Below are positions 45,085 through 54,931 of a stretch of DNA of 64,000 nucleotides, piece by piece. The position numbers and the translations under genes are program-made. The stretch comes from Massariosphaeria phaeospora (lineage: Eukaryota; Ascomycota; Dothideomycetes; Pleosporales). Each line of letters opens with the position of its first letter. Positions within the stretch are counted from its first letter, which is position 1. The stretch spans positions 1 to 64,000 of the forward strand of contig JAADJZ010000033.1 of assembly GCA_011032825.1 (NCBI GenBank), read 5' to 3'. The notes beneath the pieces are model-generated. The model searched no databases. It had not been told where the DNA came from and saw only the letters and a program-made list of their open reading frames with translations.

Positions 45085-47745
45085 CTAAGAGAATTTAGAG
45101 ATAATTAGCGCGTAGTTCAAGCTAGTAGAGAATACTAAAGCTAAGTACAGCGTCTACAACAACGACGTGCACAACTTTAACAAGACTAGCTTTTAAATAA
45201 GCGTAATTAGCTTTATAAAAGTCGTTACAAGCTTTTAAAAACGTACTCGACTTAATTTTATCCAGCTAGGCAATTGAGAGTAGGTAATAGTTATTCAAAG
45301 CATTTGCGCTGCAGAGTACGCGATTCTGCTGTTTTTTATCTACAAAGAGCGCGTTTACATCTTAGCATAGTACAAGAAAAACTTTATACCTAGCAATTAA
45401 AAGCTTTTAGTTTCTAAAAACAGCTAGACAAACAACGCTTTTAGTTTTAAATAGTTAAAGCACTTTGACGCGCATACAAAAGCGCGTTAAGTAAAAAAGT
45501 ATTAGCTACTTATTTTAAACGGCTATAAGAGCTACTAATCTTAGAATTTTAAAAACTATTGCTTTAAAAACAAGATTTTTACGCTTTGCATGCTAGCCTA
45601 TTTATTTTATATCTTTTAGCTGCTAGATGTAGTTTGCTTTTTGCTGCTAAAGCTAAAGTACTTTTAACGCGTTTGAGACTTAGCGCGTTTTTTATATTAA
45701 CAAAAAAAGCTTTCTACTAGCCTTTAGAAACGCGTTTTTTAAAGTGTTTACAACAAAGAACTGCAAAAAAGCTTTTAAAGTTTTAAAGCTAGTTTCTATT
45801 AACGCGTAGGTAGTTTTTAGTCGTTTTAAAGTACAGCTGCGTACCTCGCTACTACTTCTCGCACTAGAAACGCCGTAGCAGTCAAAGACTCTAAGCAATA
45901 CACTTAAATTTAGATTGCAATTAAAGCTAGTACGCGATTCTATTACTAAATTGCTTACTTTAGCGTAGAGTAGCTTCTTTTAGCTTGTAAAAGAAGCTAA
46001 ATTAATGCTGCATTAGAACGCGCTTAAGAACTACTATATTAAGAAGCTTGAAAATTAATTAGCAAAAATAACCAAGCAGAAATTGCGCAAACAGAAGCGG
46101 ATTTAGCATAGCAGTACAATAGAGTATAGTAATAGATTAGCGCAAGTAGCTGCTAAAGCGTCTACAGCGCTTTAGCTATTAAAAAAAGCGCGTAGTAGAA
46201 AGAGTTAAAAAAGAGCACAACTAGCTTTACGGCGCTGTAGAAACTATAGTAATACAAAGCACAATACCTAAACTTGCCAAAAGAATACAGAAAAAGCTTT
46301 TAAATCTAAAGCTAGCACGACGTACGCAGGTTCTTTGTTTGATAGCAATTAATTTAATGTTCTTTGAGATAAGTTGGTTGTGCCAAGCATTTTTGGCTAG
46401 GTTACTAGTTTAGCCGGGTTACTAGTAGTTTACGTTATACAAAATACAGTTTAGAAAGTAATAAGCAACTATTTAAATTATTTAAAAAACAAACCTAAGA
46501 GATATAAGCTTTATAGATTACTTTAACTACTAAAACTACTTGCACGCTTATGAATTAGCGTTACAATAAACTTTATAGTAAAGCTTTTAAAATTGTTAAA
46601 ATTCAAATTAGCAAGGCTATGCAACTCGATTTTGGTAATCGTAGATTAATTAACTAAATAATTACATTTTGTACTAATAGAATAATTAATTATAGCAAAA
46701 GAAATATTATACGAAGTTACAAAAACACTAGTTGCTAATTACAAATTGCTAGAACAATTTATTACTAATAAAAACAAGTTGTTTATATTAAAGTTTTAGA
46801 ATACGTTTTTAGCCTAGTTAGAAGTTGCAAAAAAGCTATCAACTAGCTTTTACCTACAAATAAATAGTTAAACAGAATAAACAAACTAAATGCTAAAATA
46901 GTACTTACAAATGTACGCTTACAAGCTGCAAAATAAATAAGTTAAACTTCTACTAATAGTACAACTAGCTTACAATAGCACAAAGTTTACAACTACAAAA
47001 CACTCGCTATACTACGCAAATTATAGATATAAACTAGTAACTTATTAAAATCTAAAGAATATTAAAAGCATTTTGCTAGCAGCAAATAATAAAGCTTTTA
47101 AAATGCAATAATTACACAACAAATTAAGCTAACAAATTGCTTAAAACAACTTTACGACAGCTAAATTAGCAAATAAAAAAAAGCTTAAAGAACTAACTCT
47201 TAAAAAGAGAAATAAAGTTTTCTTCTTATAAAAAAATCTAAAAACTAAACAACTATGCAACAAGTTAAACAACTTTTAAATAAAACTATTTAAAATTCTA
47301 AAAGTTAAAAAACTTGTATTATTTAAACTATAGCTACTTGCAAGCATGCGCATACATCTAGTTTTTTACAAATTATTTTTTAAACTAGCACTACTAGACG
47401 CTAAAGTAGCAACTAATATCAAACTTAAAAACAAAAAGTACAAAGTTGAAGAAGTTAAGAACTTACAAAAGTTTAAAAGTTAGTAGAAATACTTAGTTAA
47501 ATAGCAAAAATAGCTAAAAAGCTAGAATACATAGAAACTAATATAGAATTTTATAAACTACAAGGAATTAGTGCAAATATACTACTAGCAAAATTTAAAA
47601 GCAAAAAATCTAAGTTCTCTAAAAAAGCAAAAAAGTTATAAAAAAAAAGCAAGAAGAAACGAGTTAGTTTGTAACTAGCCTAAGTTAGTTAAAAAAGTTT
47701 TAAGTAGCAATAGTACAAGACTATTAGTAGAAACTATACTTTTAG

Positions 47746-48240
47746 AACTTGCAAAAGCACTAAAGTGCGCAATCTCTTAGTTAGCTCGTTTTAACTTTTC
47801 AATTGCAATTTACTTTTGAAATAAACAAACGTGCTTTTTTATTTTTATAGTAGAAAGCTTAGCACGAAGTGCAGCAGCTTAACTTTTAACTATAAAAAGC
47901 TAATAACGCAAGTTGCGTTGCTTTTGCTAAAGCGCAGTTTACTTTTTAAAAAACAGCGCTAGCTTACAAAAAGCACTTTAAAAAAAACTATAATACTATT
48001 TCTCTATATAAATAAATAATCTCTAGCTAACTAAGTAAATTATACTAAACTTATTAGTATAATCTTAGCTATTTCTTAGTATTCTAAAAAATTAATAGCT
48101 TTTTTTAGATAGAAATACTAAGCTAAAGCTTTGTATATAAATAATAGTAAATTGTAATAGAGTTTATACTTATATTAGAGTATGTGAATATACTAACATA
48201 GAAGTAGCTAAGTTATTCTAAAGTAATTAAACGTACTCTA
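47746..48240. other. A+T-rich border segment without identified feature
   Basis: From the loss of gypsy-2 homology to the border with the gene-rich compartment. Strongly A+T-rich, no open frame of note, no terminal repeat recognised. It is immediately downstream of the dehydrogenase gene and must contain that gene's 3' untranslated region and poly(A) signal if the gene is expressed. Confidence 0.6.
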
Positions 48241-49278
48241 TTATACCTTGCTTATCCACGCTGGAATAGTAGTTAGTCTCGACATCTCATCTATTGTCTC
48301 ATTCCACAGCATCTTCTGCACTTTCTGGCCGTCTGCAGACTTGATATAGGCAACAGGTCTAACAAAAACCACGAAGTTAGCAACAAGCGGAGCACACGAG
48401 TGTTCAGAAACTCACTCCACAATTGCTTTATCGCCGAGGAACTCTCCATGCGACTCTGGGCCCGCGACAATAGCTGCGTTGAGCGCAATCCAGGCCGCCT
48501 TCTCAGGTGAGCGTGCGCGGAGCGCCTTGATGGCGTTCATGGGAAGCCGAAGATATATAGGCAGTACGTCGCTCATGCCCGAGTTGACCATGCCAGGGCA
48601 GAAGGTGTTGACAATGACCTTGTCACTGGCCAGGTGTTTTCGCATCTCGTACAGGAATAGCACGCAAAGCAGCTTGCTATCGGCGTAGCGAGCAAAGGCG
48701 ACGAAGCTCTCCTCGCTGTCGAAGTGGCCGAGCACCGTCTCGCCGGACTGGAGAGGCGCCTTGTTTGCTAGGGCGGTAGCACCATGGAAGCGGCTGCCGG
48801 TCCAGGTAACGCGGGCGCGGGCGCCCGTCTTATCCGCCGTGGAATTCAGGAGGGGAAGCAGCTCGAGCATGAGCAGCACGTTGGAGAGGTAGTTGACCTG
48901 GACGTTCTTCTCGTGGCCGGTGGGCGTCATCTCGCGCTTGAGGGTGCCAATGCCGGCGTTGAGCATCAGTAGATGTAGCTCCGAGTGCTCTGCACGGAAG
49001 GTTTTGGTGAAGTTCTGGACGCTCTTATAGTCCTCAGTGTCTAGCTTCATGACTTTGATCACCGCCTCGGGTTTGGCGGCGAGCAGTGAGCGCCGCACGG
49101 CCTCACCCTTGGTTAGGTTGCGGACAGCCAAAATGACTGTGGATGCCTTGACTTCTAATAGCTGCCGCGCGATCTCGACGCCGATGCCAGAGCTGGCGCC
49201 GGTAACGATGGCTGTCTGGCCGTGCAGGTTGACGCCATTGGGTAGTGGTGTGACGGGTGGTTGAAAGAAAGAAGGCAT
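48241..49278 (-). CDS. Short-chain dehydrogenase/reductase (retinol dehydrogenase-like)
   Basis: NAD(P)-dependent oxidoreductase of the classical SDR family; the substrate cannot be read from sequence. Exon 1 is 48416-49278 and exon 2 is 48241-48358, joined across a 57-bp GT..AG intron (donor GTGAGT). The product is about 326 aa. Near the N-terminus TGASSGIG forms the nucleotide-binding turn. NAG occurs in LMLNAGIG, a catalytic Ser candidate lies in TWTGS, and the active-site motif is YADSK. The C-terminus encoded by exon 2 contains QKVQKMLWNETIDEM, typical of this fungal subgroup. Start chosen at MPSFFQPPV; an ATG 12 bases upstream (49290) is equally possible, and the frame stays open to 49416. 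Codon use and G+C are those of the gene-rich side, yet the stop codon abuts the degraded repeats. It could serve lipid, steroid or secondary metabolism. Confidence 0.9.
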
Positions 49279-49409
49279 ACTGGGGGGCATACACAGTCTA
49301 AACCAGATGTCGGCAAGGACGAATGCGCCGTACTTATATATCAAGAAACACCAACACTGTACGCGCCGACTGGAATGAATGCTTCTAGACACCTGCGGAA
49401 GCCAGGATA

Positions 49410-49435
49410 GGACCAAAACTCCGGACCAAAACTCC
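49410..49435. repeat. Perfect 13-bp tandem duplication upstream of the dehydrogenase
   Basis: GGACCAAAACTCC occurs twice in direct succession, about 130 bp before the chosen start codon. Possibly a duplicated regulatory site or 5' UTR element. Confidence 0.7.
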
Positions 49436-49486
49436 GCCGCCGAAGAGCGCCTCCTGAGCCGCTTACAAAGCCAACCGCCATGCTAG

Positions 49487-49494
49487 TCACGTGA
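49487..49494. promoter_or_regulatory. TCACGTGA palindrome (E-box type)
   Basis: An 8-bp perfect palindrome containing CACGTG, the core bound by fungal bHLH regulators. It lies about 210 bp upstream of the dehydrogenase start. Functional use is inference. Confidence 0.4.
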
Positions 49495-49644
49495 TACTTC
49501 CGCCAATGAAGCCCCTTGTTTTGAGAAACATCCGGACTAACAAGGTTGTATTCCCATCTTTCAGTTCATCGGGAGTGTGTATCGGGTTTGGTCGTGCAAT
49601 CTGGTTTTGTGATTCGCAGGATGATTGCACTCACCAATCTTTAA

Positions 49645-49854
49645 GTTTCGGACGCTGACCCGTGGAGAGTGATGGTGGCGGGTGCGACGCAAACCCGACC
49701 TATATTTCCTGCAGACAAGGTCCTAGTTATCAGGCTGGCGTACATGGCCGGCATCAAAGTTACCTTCGTCTTTCTCGTCGGTCTTGTGTGCCTGCTCCTA
49801 AAATTCATTATCCGGAAATCGCTCAATGCCGAGGCACAAGGCGGTGTGGCCTAA
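49645..49854 (+). pseudogene. Relic of an MFS drug-transporter C-terminus
   Basis: The plus-strand frame ending at TAA 49852-49854 reads like the last ~70 residues of a DHA2/14-helix-type MFS exporter. It has an amphipathic loop with VAGATQTRPIFPADK, then AYMAGIKVTFVFLVGLVCLL as a final membrane helix and a short polar tail. No upstream transporter helices exist between this point and the dehydrogenase promoter, so it is an isolated fragment, probably a decayed or rearranged gene end. Similarity is judged from memory of the family and is not proven. Confidence 0.5.
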
Positions 49855-50857
49855 AGGTTGGGTACGGTATGTATTCTAAATAACCAAGTAGGCTGATAGT
49901 GCCTGTGCCAAACAGCATAAACGAGTACTGGTTCCCGTATGTTGTTGAGAAGTGTGTAGGAGCAACCGATGACTGCGTTAATTCGACTAGAGTATTGTCA
50001 ACAACCACATCACTGTAACGTCTGATCCCAATTCGCATCCCCCTGATCAAACTATCGAAAGACGCCGCATCCACGCACCAGAAACGCCCAGTCATTGAGG
50101 CTCGCCGCCAGTGCTGGATGTTGCAACTGCCGCTGATCGTATTCGTCTTCGGTGTTGATACTAGCAAGTGCCAACTGTGATACTCGCTCTGACTGCGCAT
50201 TGGGAATAGGTACAAAAGGGCCTGCCTAGGAATTCTGTTGGAGCTCCTCACCAAAGCTAGTAGGAGGTTGTGTAGCATGGGTTGCGGGAGCGGAGTCGGA
50301 TTTACCGATTGGTAAAGATTGAAGGGTGTCAATATCGGTCGACCAATTCTTGATGATGCCTTTCCGGCTAATTTTGATGATCCGAAGTATAGTAATGATA
50401 GCTGAAGCTCACCGCAATGCTCTTCAAGACCGCAGCAGAGTACTATGAGCGGAATGTCCCATGCCGCGTCTAGTATCACTTTCGACCGCTAGCAAAGGTC
50501 GCAGTTGTTCAGCGCTTTTCTGGGAAAAGCTGTCGTTCATGTCTCTTTTGTATGCTCTAGGCTTTCGGGAAGTTGTTCCACCAGATGCTGTGTGTGACTC
50601 ACTTTCACAGTCTTCGAGCGAGACATTCCCGGCTCGTTGGCGTTACACTGTCTGACTGTGCTAGGAGAAGGCAAGAATTTCGGTCAGCCGCAAGAAGACG
50701 ACATATTGAGAGATGATTTGCTCAAGCTGACGCTTCAGTAGCAATTTGAGGCTGCCGGCATGCAATCGGGTGAATGTATACTACTTCACAAATATAACGC
50801 AAGACGCGACATGAGCTCTAAGGAGCGCAGAACAACTTACAACTAGATGGTTTTCGC
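49855..50857. other. Intergenic region; one open frame of doubtful coding value
   Basis: Lies between the transporter relic and the transcription factor stop codon. A 218-codon minus-strand frame (49823-50479) is open but shows no domain, signal peptide or membrane segment I recognise. It overlaps the transporter relic on the other strand. It may be chance or a species-specific hypothetical gene. The 380 bases from 50480 to 50857 show nothing recognisable. Confidence 0.45.
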
Positions 50858-52477
50858 TCAAGCCAAGGAAACCCACTTGCCCCTCAAACCCCTCATAACA
50901 TCGTTGCCTGCCATCTTTCCCTCCATCCAAATTGGACTATCAGGCTCACAAACTTGGAGGTCCCACCTGCGGAACTTGCGTTCCATTAATCGTCTTGCGA
51001 GTCTCACACTACCAAGGTTCCTCCCTCTCAGCATACGACCAAGGCGTTCGAGTACAAAGCGTCGATGTTCTTCGTCCCCGGGGCTGGCATTTCCAAGAAC
51101 AAACAGTGGCCACAGCAATGTCGGAGTCACAGGGAGTGGTCCCAGCTGCAATATCAGAGCGTTGACGAGGCGGTTGATGTGGTGACGCATCGTCTCAGAT
51201 GGATCTGACCCGCTGGACGCTTGCGGAACGGAGGCAAAACGTTCGTACAGATAAAGAAGCGCGGCTGTGCGTTTGGCTTCGGCCACGCGCGCGATATCCG
51301 GGTTCGTTGTGGTCGGGGGTGGAACCTGCCGAATAGCATATAGAGCACGCTCGAGTTGGGAGCGGCTTTGCTCAAAGCACCGTACTTCGTCGATGGAAAG
51401 CACTCGACGGGAAAGAAGGCGTTTGACGTCGGAGCTTATGATTGAAATGCGGTTGATGATATCCAGCAAGCCTCGGGAGCAGCCCATAATCGGGTCGATT
51501 TCTTCCATGTCGTCGTCTTCAAGCCAGGTGTAGGGTGTGGGCTCGACATCGGAGCCACCGGCAGTGTGACCCATGATATCGTGAGCTACGAAATACATGA
51601 GGCAAAACTTGCGGAGCATCTGGCTTTCGGTACAATCAGTGTGGAGTTCATTGAGGGTTGTCAAGCCGCCGCGGAGGTGGGTCCTCCAGGAGTCGTTGCA
51701 TCCGTCTGCGATGTCACCGAAGCAAAGCATCAGGACGGTGGCTATGAAGGGCCAGCTAACGGAGCCGTCGGCGATGCTTGCTTGGAGGCCTTTCAGAGCA
51801 CGAGACTTGTACCACCACGCCTCCTTCTCGAACCGCGGATCATTGAGCAGGCTCCGCTCCGTTGCTGCGATGGCGATGACGGCATCGTGCAGAGGCGGGT
51901 ACACTAACGCCATGGGTGTGATGTAGCTGAGGTACGGGTTGTCTGTCGAATCCAGAGAGCAGTTCGGGCAGATGGCCGAGATGAAGTAATCCAGGAGATA
52001 GGCTTCATTGAGTGGGCGAGTGCGGAAAGGCGAGAGAGGGAGACGCGGCGCAGACCAAGGTGGACGCCGTGTGCAGAGAGTGCTGGTTGTATCCTCGGCC
52101 TCGCTGTAGTCTTCGTCGGCCTCGGCCTCGTGCTGGTCGTCAGCCCCGCGGCTTCTGAAATGGCGACATGCAGTGTGCAAGAAGATGGGCTCGTTGCCGG
52201 GCGTGACGAAGTGCGGCGTCGACGTCGGCGCGTGCGGCGCTGGCTTGGGCTTGGGCTTGCCATGCTTCGACCAGGCGCCCTCACGGCCCAAGCAGATGCC
52301 CCGCTGCGCCGCGTCTTGCTGCCACAAGAGCCGGATGCCGTATTCGCAGCGGACGCCCAGTTTCGTGCATCGCGCACACTGCGGCCGCTCCTCGGTGCAT
52401 CGCACATGCTTGCTCTTGCAGGACCAGCAGCCGGTGCGGCGGCGCGCGTCGCCGGGGGAGCGCTGGTTGCGTCGCAT
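50858..52477 (-). CDS. Zn2Cys6 fungal transcription factor
   Basis: A single-exon, 539-aa nuclear regulator. The N-terminal binuclear zinc cluster is at residues 17-44: CX2CX6CX6CX2CX6C, beginning CWSCKSKHVRC. A Pro/Lys-rich linker (about 72-90) and an acidic stretch (EAEADEDYSEAED, about 116-130) follow. The helical remainder from about 150 to the end matches the Fungal_trans_2 type (Fungal specific transcription factor domain), with leucine-rich segments such as SWPFIATVLMLCFGDIAD. The length is usual for the class. The ATG at 52477 is the first in frame and just precedes the cluster. It is flanked by metabolic genes, so a pathway-specific role over the amine oxidase/permease/5-oxoprolinase group is plausible but unproven. 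Long open frames overlapping it on the other strand are G+C-driven shadows. Confidence 0.92.
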   Translation of the reverse strand: MRRNQRSPGDARRRTGCWSCKSKHVRCTEERPQCARCTKLGVRCEYGIRLLWQQDAAQRGICLGREGAWSKHGKPKPKPAPHAPTSTPHFVTPGNEPIFLHTACRHFRSRGADDQHEAEADEDYSEAEDTTSTLCTRRPPWSAPRLPLSPFRTRPLNEAYLLDYFISAICPNCSLDSTDNPYLSYITPMALVYPPLHDAVIAIAATERSLLNDPRFEKEAWWYKSRALKGLQASIADGSVSWPFIATVLMLCFGDIADGCNDSWRTHLRGGLTTLNELHTDCTESQMLRKFCLMYFVAHDIMGHTAGGSDVEPTPYTWLEDDDMEEIDPIMGCSRGLLDIINRISIISSDVKRLLSRRVLSIDEVRCFEQSRSQLERALYAIRQVPPPTTTNPDIARVAEAKRTAALLYLYERFASVPQASSGSDPSETMRHHINRLVNALILQLGPLPVTPTLLWPLFVLGNASPGDEEHRRFVLERLGRMLRGRNLGSVRLARRLMERKFRRWDLQVCEPDSPIWMEGKMAGNDVMRGLRGKWVSLA

Positions 52478-53027
52478 GCGGAGCCAGATGGTTGTCGAGC
52501 AAGGCCGGACGTCGGATCATGGCGAGCTGGGCACGACGGCCGCCGACTGCAACTGCACCTGGCGACGGTGGACAGCGGGCTGCAAGTGTTACTGCCGGTG
52601 TTGCTGCCGGTGGGTGGCGGTGGCCAACGTTCGCACTGCAACTGCCAACTGCCAACTGCCAACGGCCTCGTCGACGACGCCAGGCAAACGATGCGGCGGT
52701 TGCGGGCGGTTGCGACTGCGGTGCTGCTGCTACTGCTGCTGGTCGCGGCTGCGGGTGCGGTGCTGGTCGCGACTGCGACTGCGACTGCCGGTGCGGTGGC
52801 GACGGCGCTGCTGGTCGCGCCTGCGAGTGCGGGTGAGACGCAGCAAGGCGAAGGGGAAGGCACCGATGAGGGGCAGATTAGTCATGCGTCATGCCTCGAC
52901 TGGACCCGTGGACCTCCCCTCGACACCTGACACCTCCCATCTTCCCATCCGAACCATTGCACCGCCATGATACACAGGTGCGATTAAAGTCTACAGCTTC
53001 AGCTACCTCCAGGGCTGTTCTACTACG
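52478..53027. repeat. Upstream region of the regulator with G+C-rich low-complexity tract
   Basis: Between about 52620 and 52850 the sequence is built of diverged short units (CTGCGACTGCGA, GCTGCTGCT, CCAACTGCCAACTGCCAA), giving spurious long open frames in several phases. It lies in the presumed promoter/5' UTR of the Zn2Cys6 gene and downstream of the amine oxidase stop. Unstable microsatellite-like DNA is the simplest reading. Confidence 0.65.
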
Positions 53028-54438
53028 CTACAACCTTGGCCTCGTGGCCTCAGCGCCGTCCCCCATCCGCTGCACCTCCCTGATGTCCCGCACCCCGCCC
53101 ACCCGCCACCCAAGTTCCTCCTGGCCATCACTATCCCCCGTTTTCCATCTCCACCTCTTCTCCGTCTGCTGCCCCCTTTCCACCAAATCAACAACCCACC
53201 CGCCGAAAACCGGCAGCATCTTGAACCCATGTCCTGAATCTCCGCCAGCAAGCACCAACCCCTTTCTATACCCAGGCACGTAGTCAATTACATACTCGCT
53301 GTCCGCCGTATCTGCGCACCAGCACATGAACCGCCGCTCTAGCCGTCTCTTCGCCAACTCGGGCAGTGTCTCCCGTAGCAGACGCCGCATCAACATCTCA
53401 TCTTCTACTGGGATGGCCTTGTTTTCTTCGGCCTGCCATGGCGGAAGACTTGTAGCCGCTCTGCCTCTGTTCGTATACCCGCCCCCATGCGCGCAGACCT
53501 TGATCAGCCATTCTTGCCCATGCTCGTCTCCTGCAGGTACCGGTTCAAAGAAAAATCCCACATCTCGACAGTTCACCACCGGAAGGCCTCTCAAGTGTGC
53601 AGCTTCTTGCGCGCTCACACGCACGTGTCCAACCGCCCACGCTTTCGCTGTCAGTTGTGCCCCAGCCACAGACAGTAAGCGCGCCGTGTGTGCTCCCAAT
53701 GCGAGAATGACCAGGTCTGCGCAGTGAATCTTGCCATCCGCTGTCCGGATATAGGGTCTTGGTGCCGGAAAAGCCTTTGCTGTCTGGGTGTCGGGCAGGA
53801 TAGATACGGCATGACCCGAATCTCCAAGACGGAATTCTACTCCGCGCGCGAGTAGCTCTGTGTAGAGAGCCTTTAGTGCGGGCGCTGCCTGGGCGTAGCC
53901 TGCGTTGCTATTGTAGTAGCCGGACCAGCCTGTCAACGGGCCAGTGAGATGAGGAACAGTGCTCTGTACATCTTCGGGCGTATGAAGGACTGCTACACTG
54001 GATTTGGGTTGATCCGGATGCGAAGAGAGGGCAGTAATAAGGCGGGTGACATGGGATGTTGCTTTTGAGGGGGCAGAAGCAGAAGACGTGACCAGATAGC
54101 CGGAGTGGTGATAGTGTGGGGAAAAGATAGGGGAGTTGCGCCAGGCGTGGATAGCTTTCTAGATGCGTTTACACTGTGATCAGTATAGAACATTTCGAGC
54201 GTTGAAGAGGGAATGGTACCAGCGCGTGAGTGGCATAGAACGGGTCTTCGTAGTCGGCACGAACGATCTTGTTCACATCATTGCCAGCACTGAAAGCCGA
54301 AGGCACATCATCGCCGCGATCGAGAACGACGATGTTTTTGTAACCGCGGTTGGTGAGATGAAGGGCTGTTGAGAGCCCGAAGGTACCAGCGCCCACGATG
54401 AGGAAAGAGGTTTCTTTTGATGCGGTTTTGGACGCCAT
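53028..54438 (-). CDS. FAD-dependent amadoriase / saccharopine-oxidase-like amine oxidase
   Basis: Flavoenzyme of the DAO (sarcosine oxidase/fructosyl amino acid oxidase) family, which oxidises a secondary amine with O2 and yields H2O2. Exon 1 is 54220-54438 and exon 2 is 53028-54158, joined across a 61-bp intron (donor GTACCA). The product is about 449 aa, the usual size. The N-terminal Rossmann motif is LIVGAGTFGLSTALHL, followed by SAGNDVNKIVRADYEDPFY, typical of fructosyl amino acid and saccharopine oxidases. The C-terminal block CWCADTADSEYVIDYVPGY carries the Cys position used for covalent FAD in this family, followed by GGDSGHGFKMLP. The C-terminus PRL resembles a peroxisomal PTS1 tripeptide but is not the consensus. 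The natural substrate (Amadori amino acid, saccharopine or pipecolate) cannot be decided. It is co-oriented with the permease upstream. Confidence 0.92.
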
Positions 54439-54931
54439 GGTCGATGATCTGGTAAGAAGCAGATGGCTGTTTATGAAGATCCATTATCGCCACCTATCAA
54501 GTGATATACATTGTACTTGTTGAGGAGAAGGTCGATACGATAACCCCGCTAAAAGTAGCGCGGCCACCGGCACACGCCGCGGCGGATTTCATCACCGATA
54601 CTAGCTATCTAGGGGGCCTCCATCGCCTTCCTTCCGAGGTTAAAACATCACCTAGTGTGTATATCATATAGCGCTTTGATTTCAACGATGGTGAATCGTA
54701 CCAGAATGTGCTAGCCTAACTAGGGGCATAAGAAACGTAACCAGGCGGAAACCCCGTGTATTGATTGGCAAAACTGTCATATGGGGACTGGTAAGCACGC
54801 TATCTAAGACCAAAGCGCTAATATCTTATGTATGTTCATATCAAAGTGCAGAAAATTCAACCACATCATTCGCTACATCCTTCATCTTCCCGGCTTCGCC
54901 AAGATAGCCCAATAACACAAATCTACCAAGC
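54439..54931. other. Intergenic region between permease and amine oxidase
   Basis: No credible coding frame. It serves as the promoter of the amine oxidase and the 3' region of the permease (both minus strand). No repeat or RNA gene recognised. Confidence 0.6.

Larger units (their letters stand above)
37130..46435 (+). mobile_element. pogo/Fot1-like DNA transposon 5, split by the chromovirus
   Basis: Terminal repeats begin ACGTAAACTACTAGTAACC on the left and end in GGTTACTAGTAGTTTACGT on the right, with TA on both sides (exact end uncertain by 2 bp on the right). Removing the retrotransposon 37625-45084 and its duplication leaves about 1.84 kb. The 5' part encodes the helix-turn-helix region (~37250-37620). 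The DDE core continues at 45120-45600. A decayed C-terminal zinc knuckle (CRNYSNTKHNTxTC) lies near 46240-46290. The open frame 45692-45898 is a wrong-strand shadow. Confidence 0.87.
35703..47745 (+). mobile_element. Second copy of Ty3/gypsy family 2, split by nested insertions
   Basis: Two pieces, 35703-37127 (reverse transcriptase and RNase H) and 46438-47745 (integrase and downstream), are the reverse complement of consecutive parts of the element at 21424-28581. The RT block AYLDNVLIYS lies at about 36202-36231 (one Asp changed). The pieces join exactly across the TA of the pogo insertion: left flank CTACA+TA and right flank TA+CAAAATACAG correspond to a CTATGTACAAAAC string in the intact copy. 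Both outer ends are truncated and no LTR remains. Confidence 0.85.

Noticed and set aside
1..48240. Mitochondrial insertion or A+T-rich centromere core
   Set aside because: The A+T richness is explained by C-to-T decay of identifiable transposons; no mitochondrial genes, rRNA, tRNA or satellite array were seen. A centromeric role cannot be excluded from sequence but is not needed.
49823..50479. 218-codon minus-strand open frame as a gene
   Set aside because: No recognisable domain, helix pattern or intron signals, and it overlaps the transporter relic. Left as an unassigned open frame rather than called as a CDS.
52130..52970. Overlapping 265-319 codon open frames on both strands opposite and upstream of the Zn2Cys6 gene
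   Set aside because: They lie in G+C-rich, low-complexity DNA, have repetitive Arg/Ala/Cys composition and no domain; the Zn2Cys6 frame explains the region.
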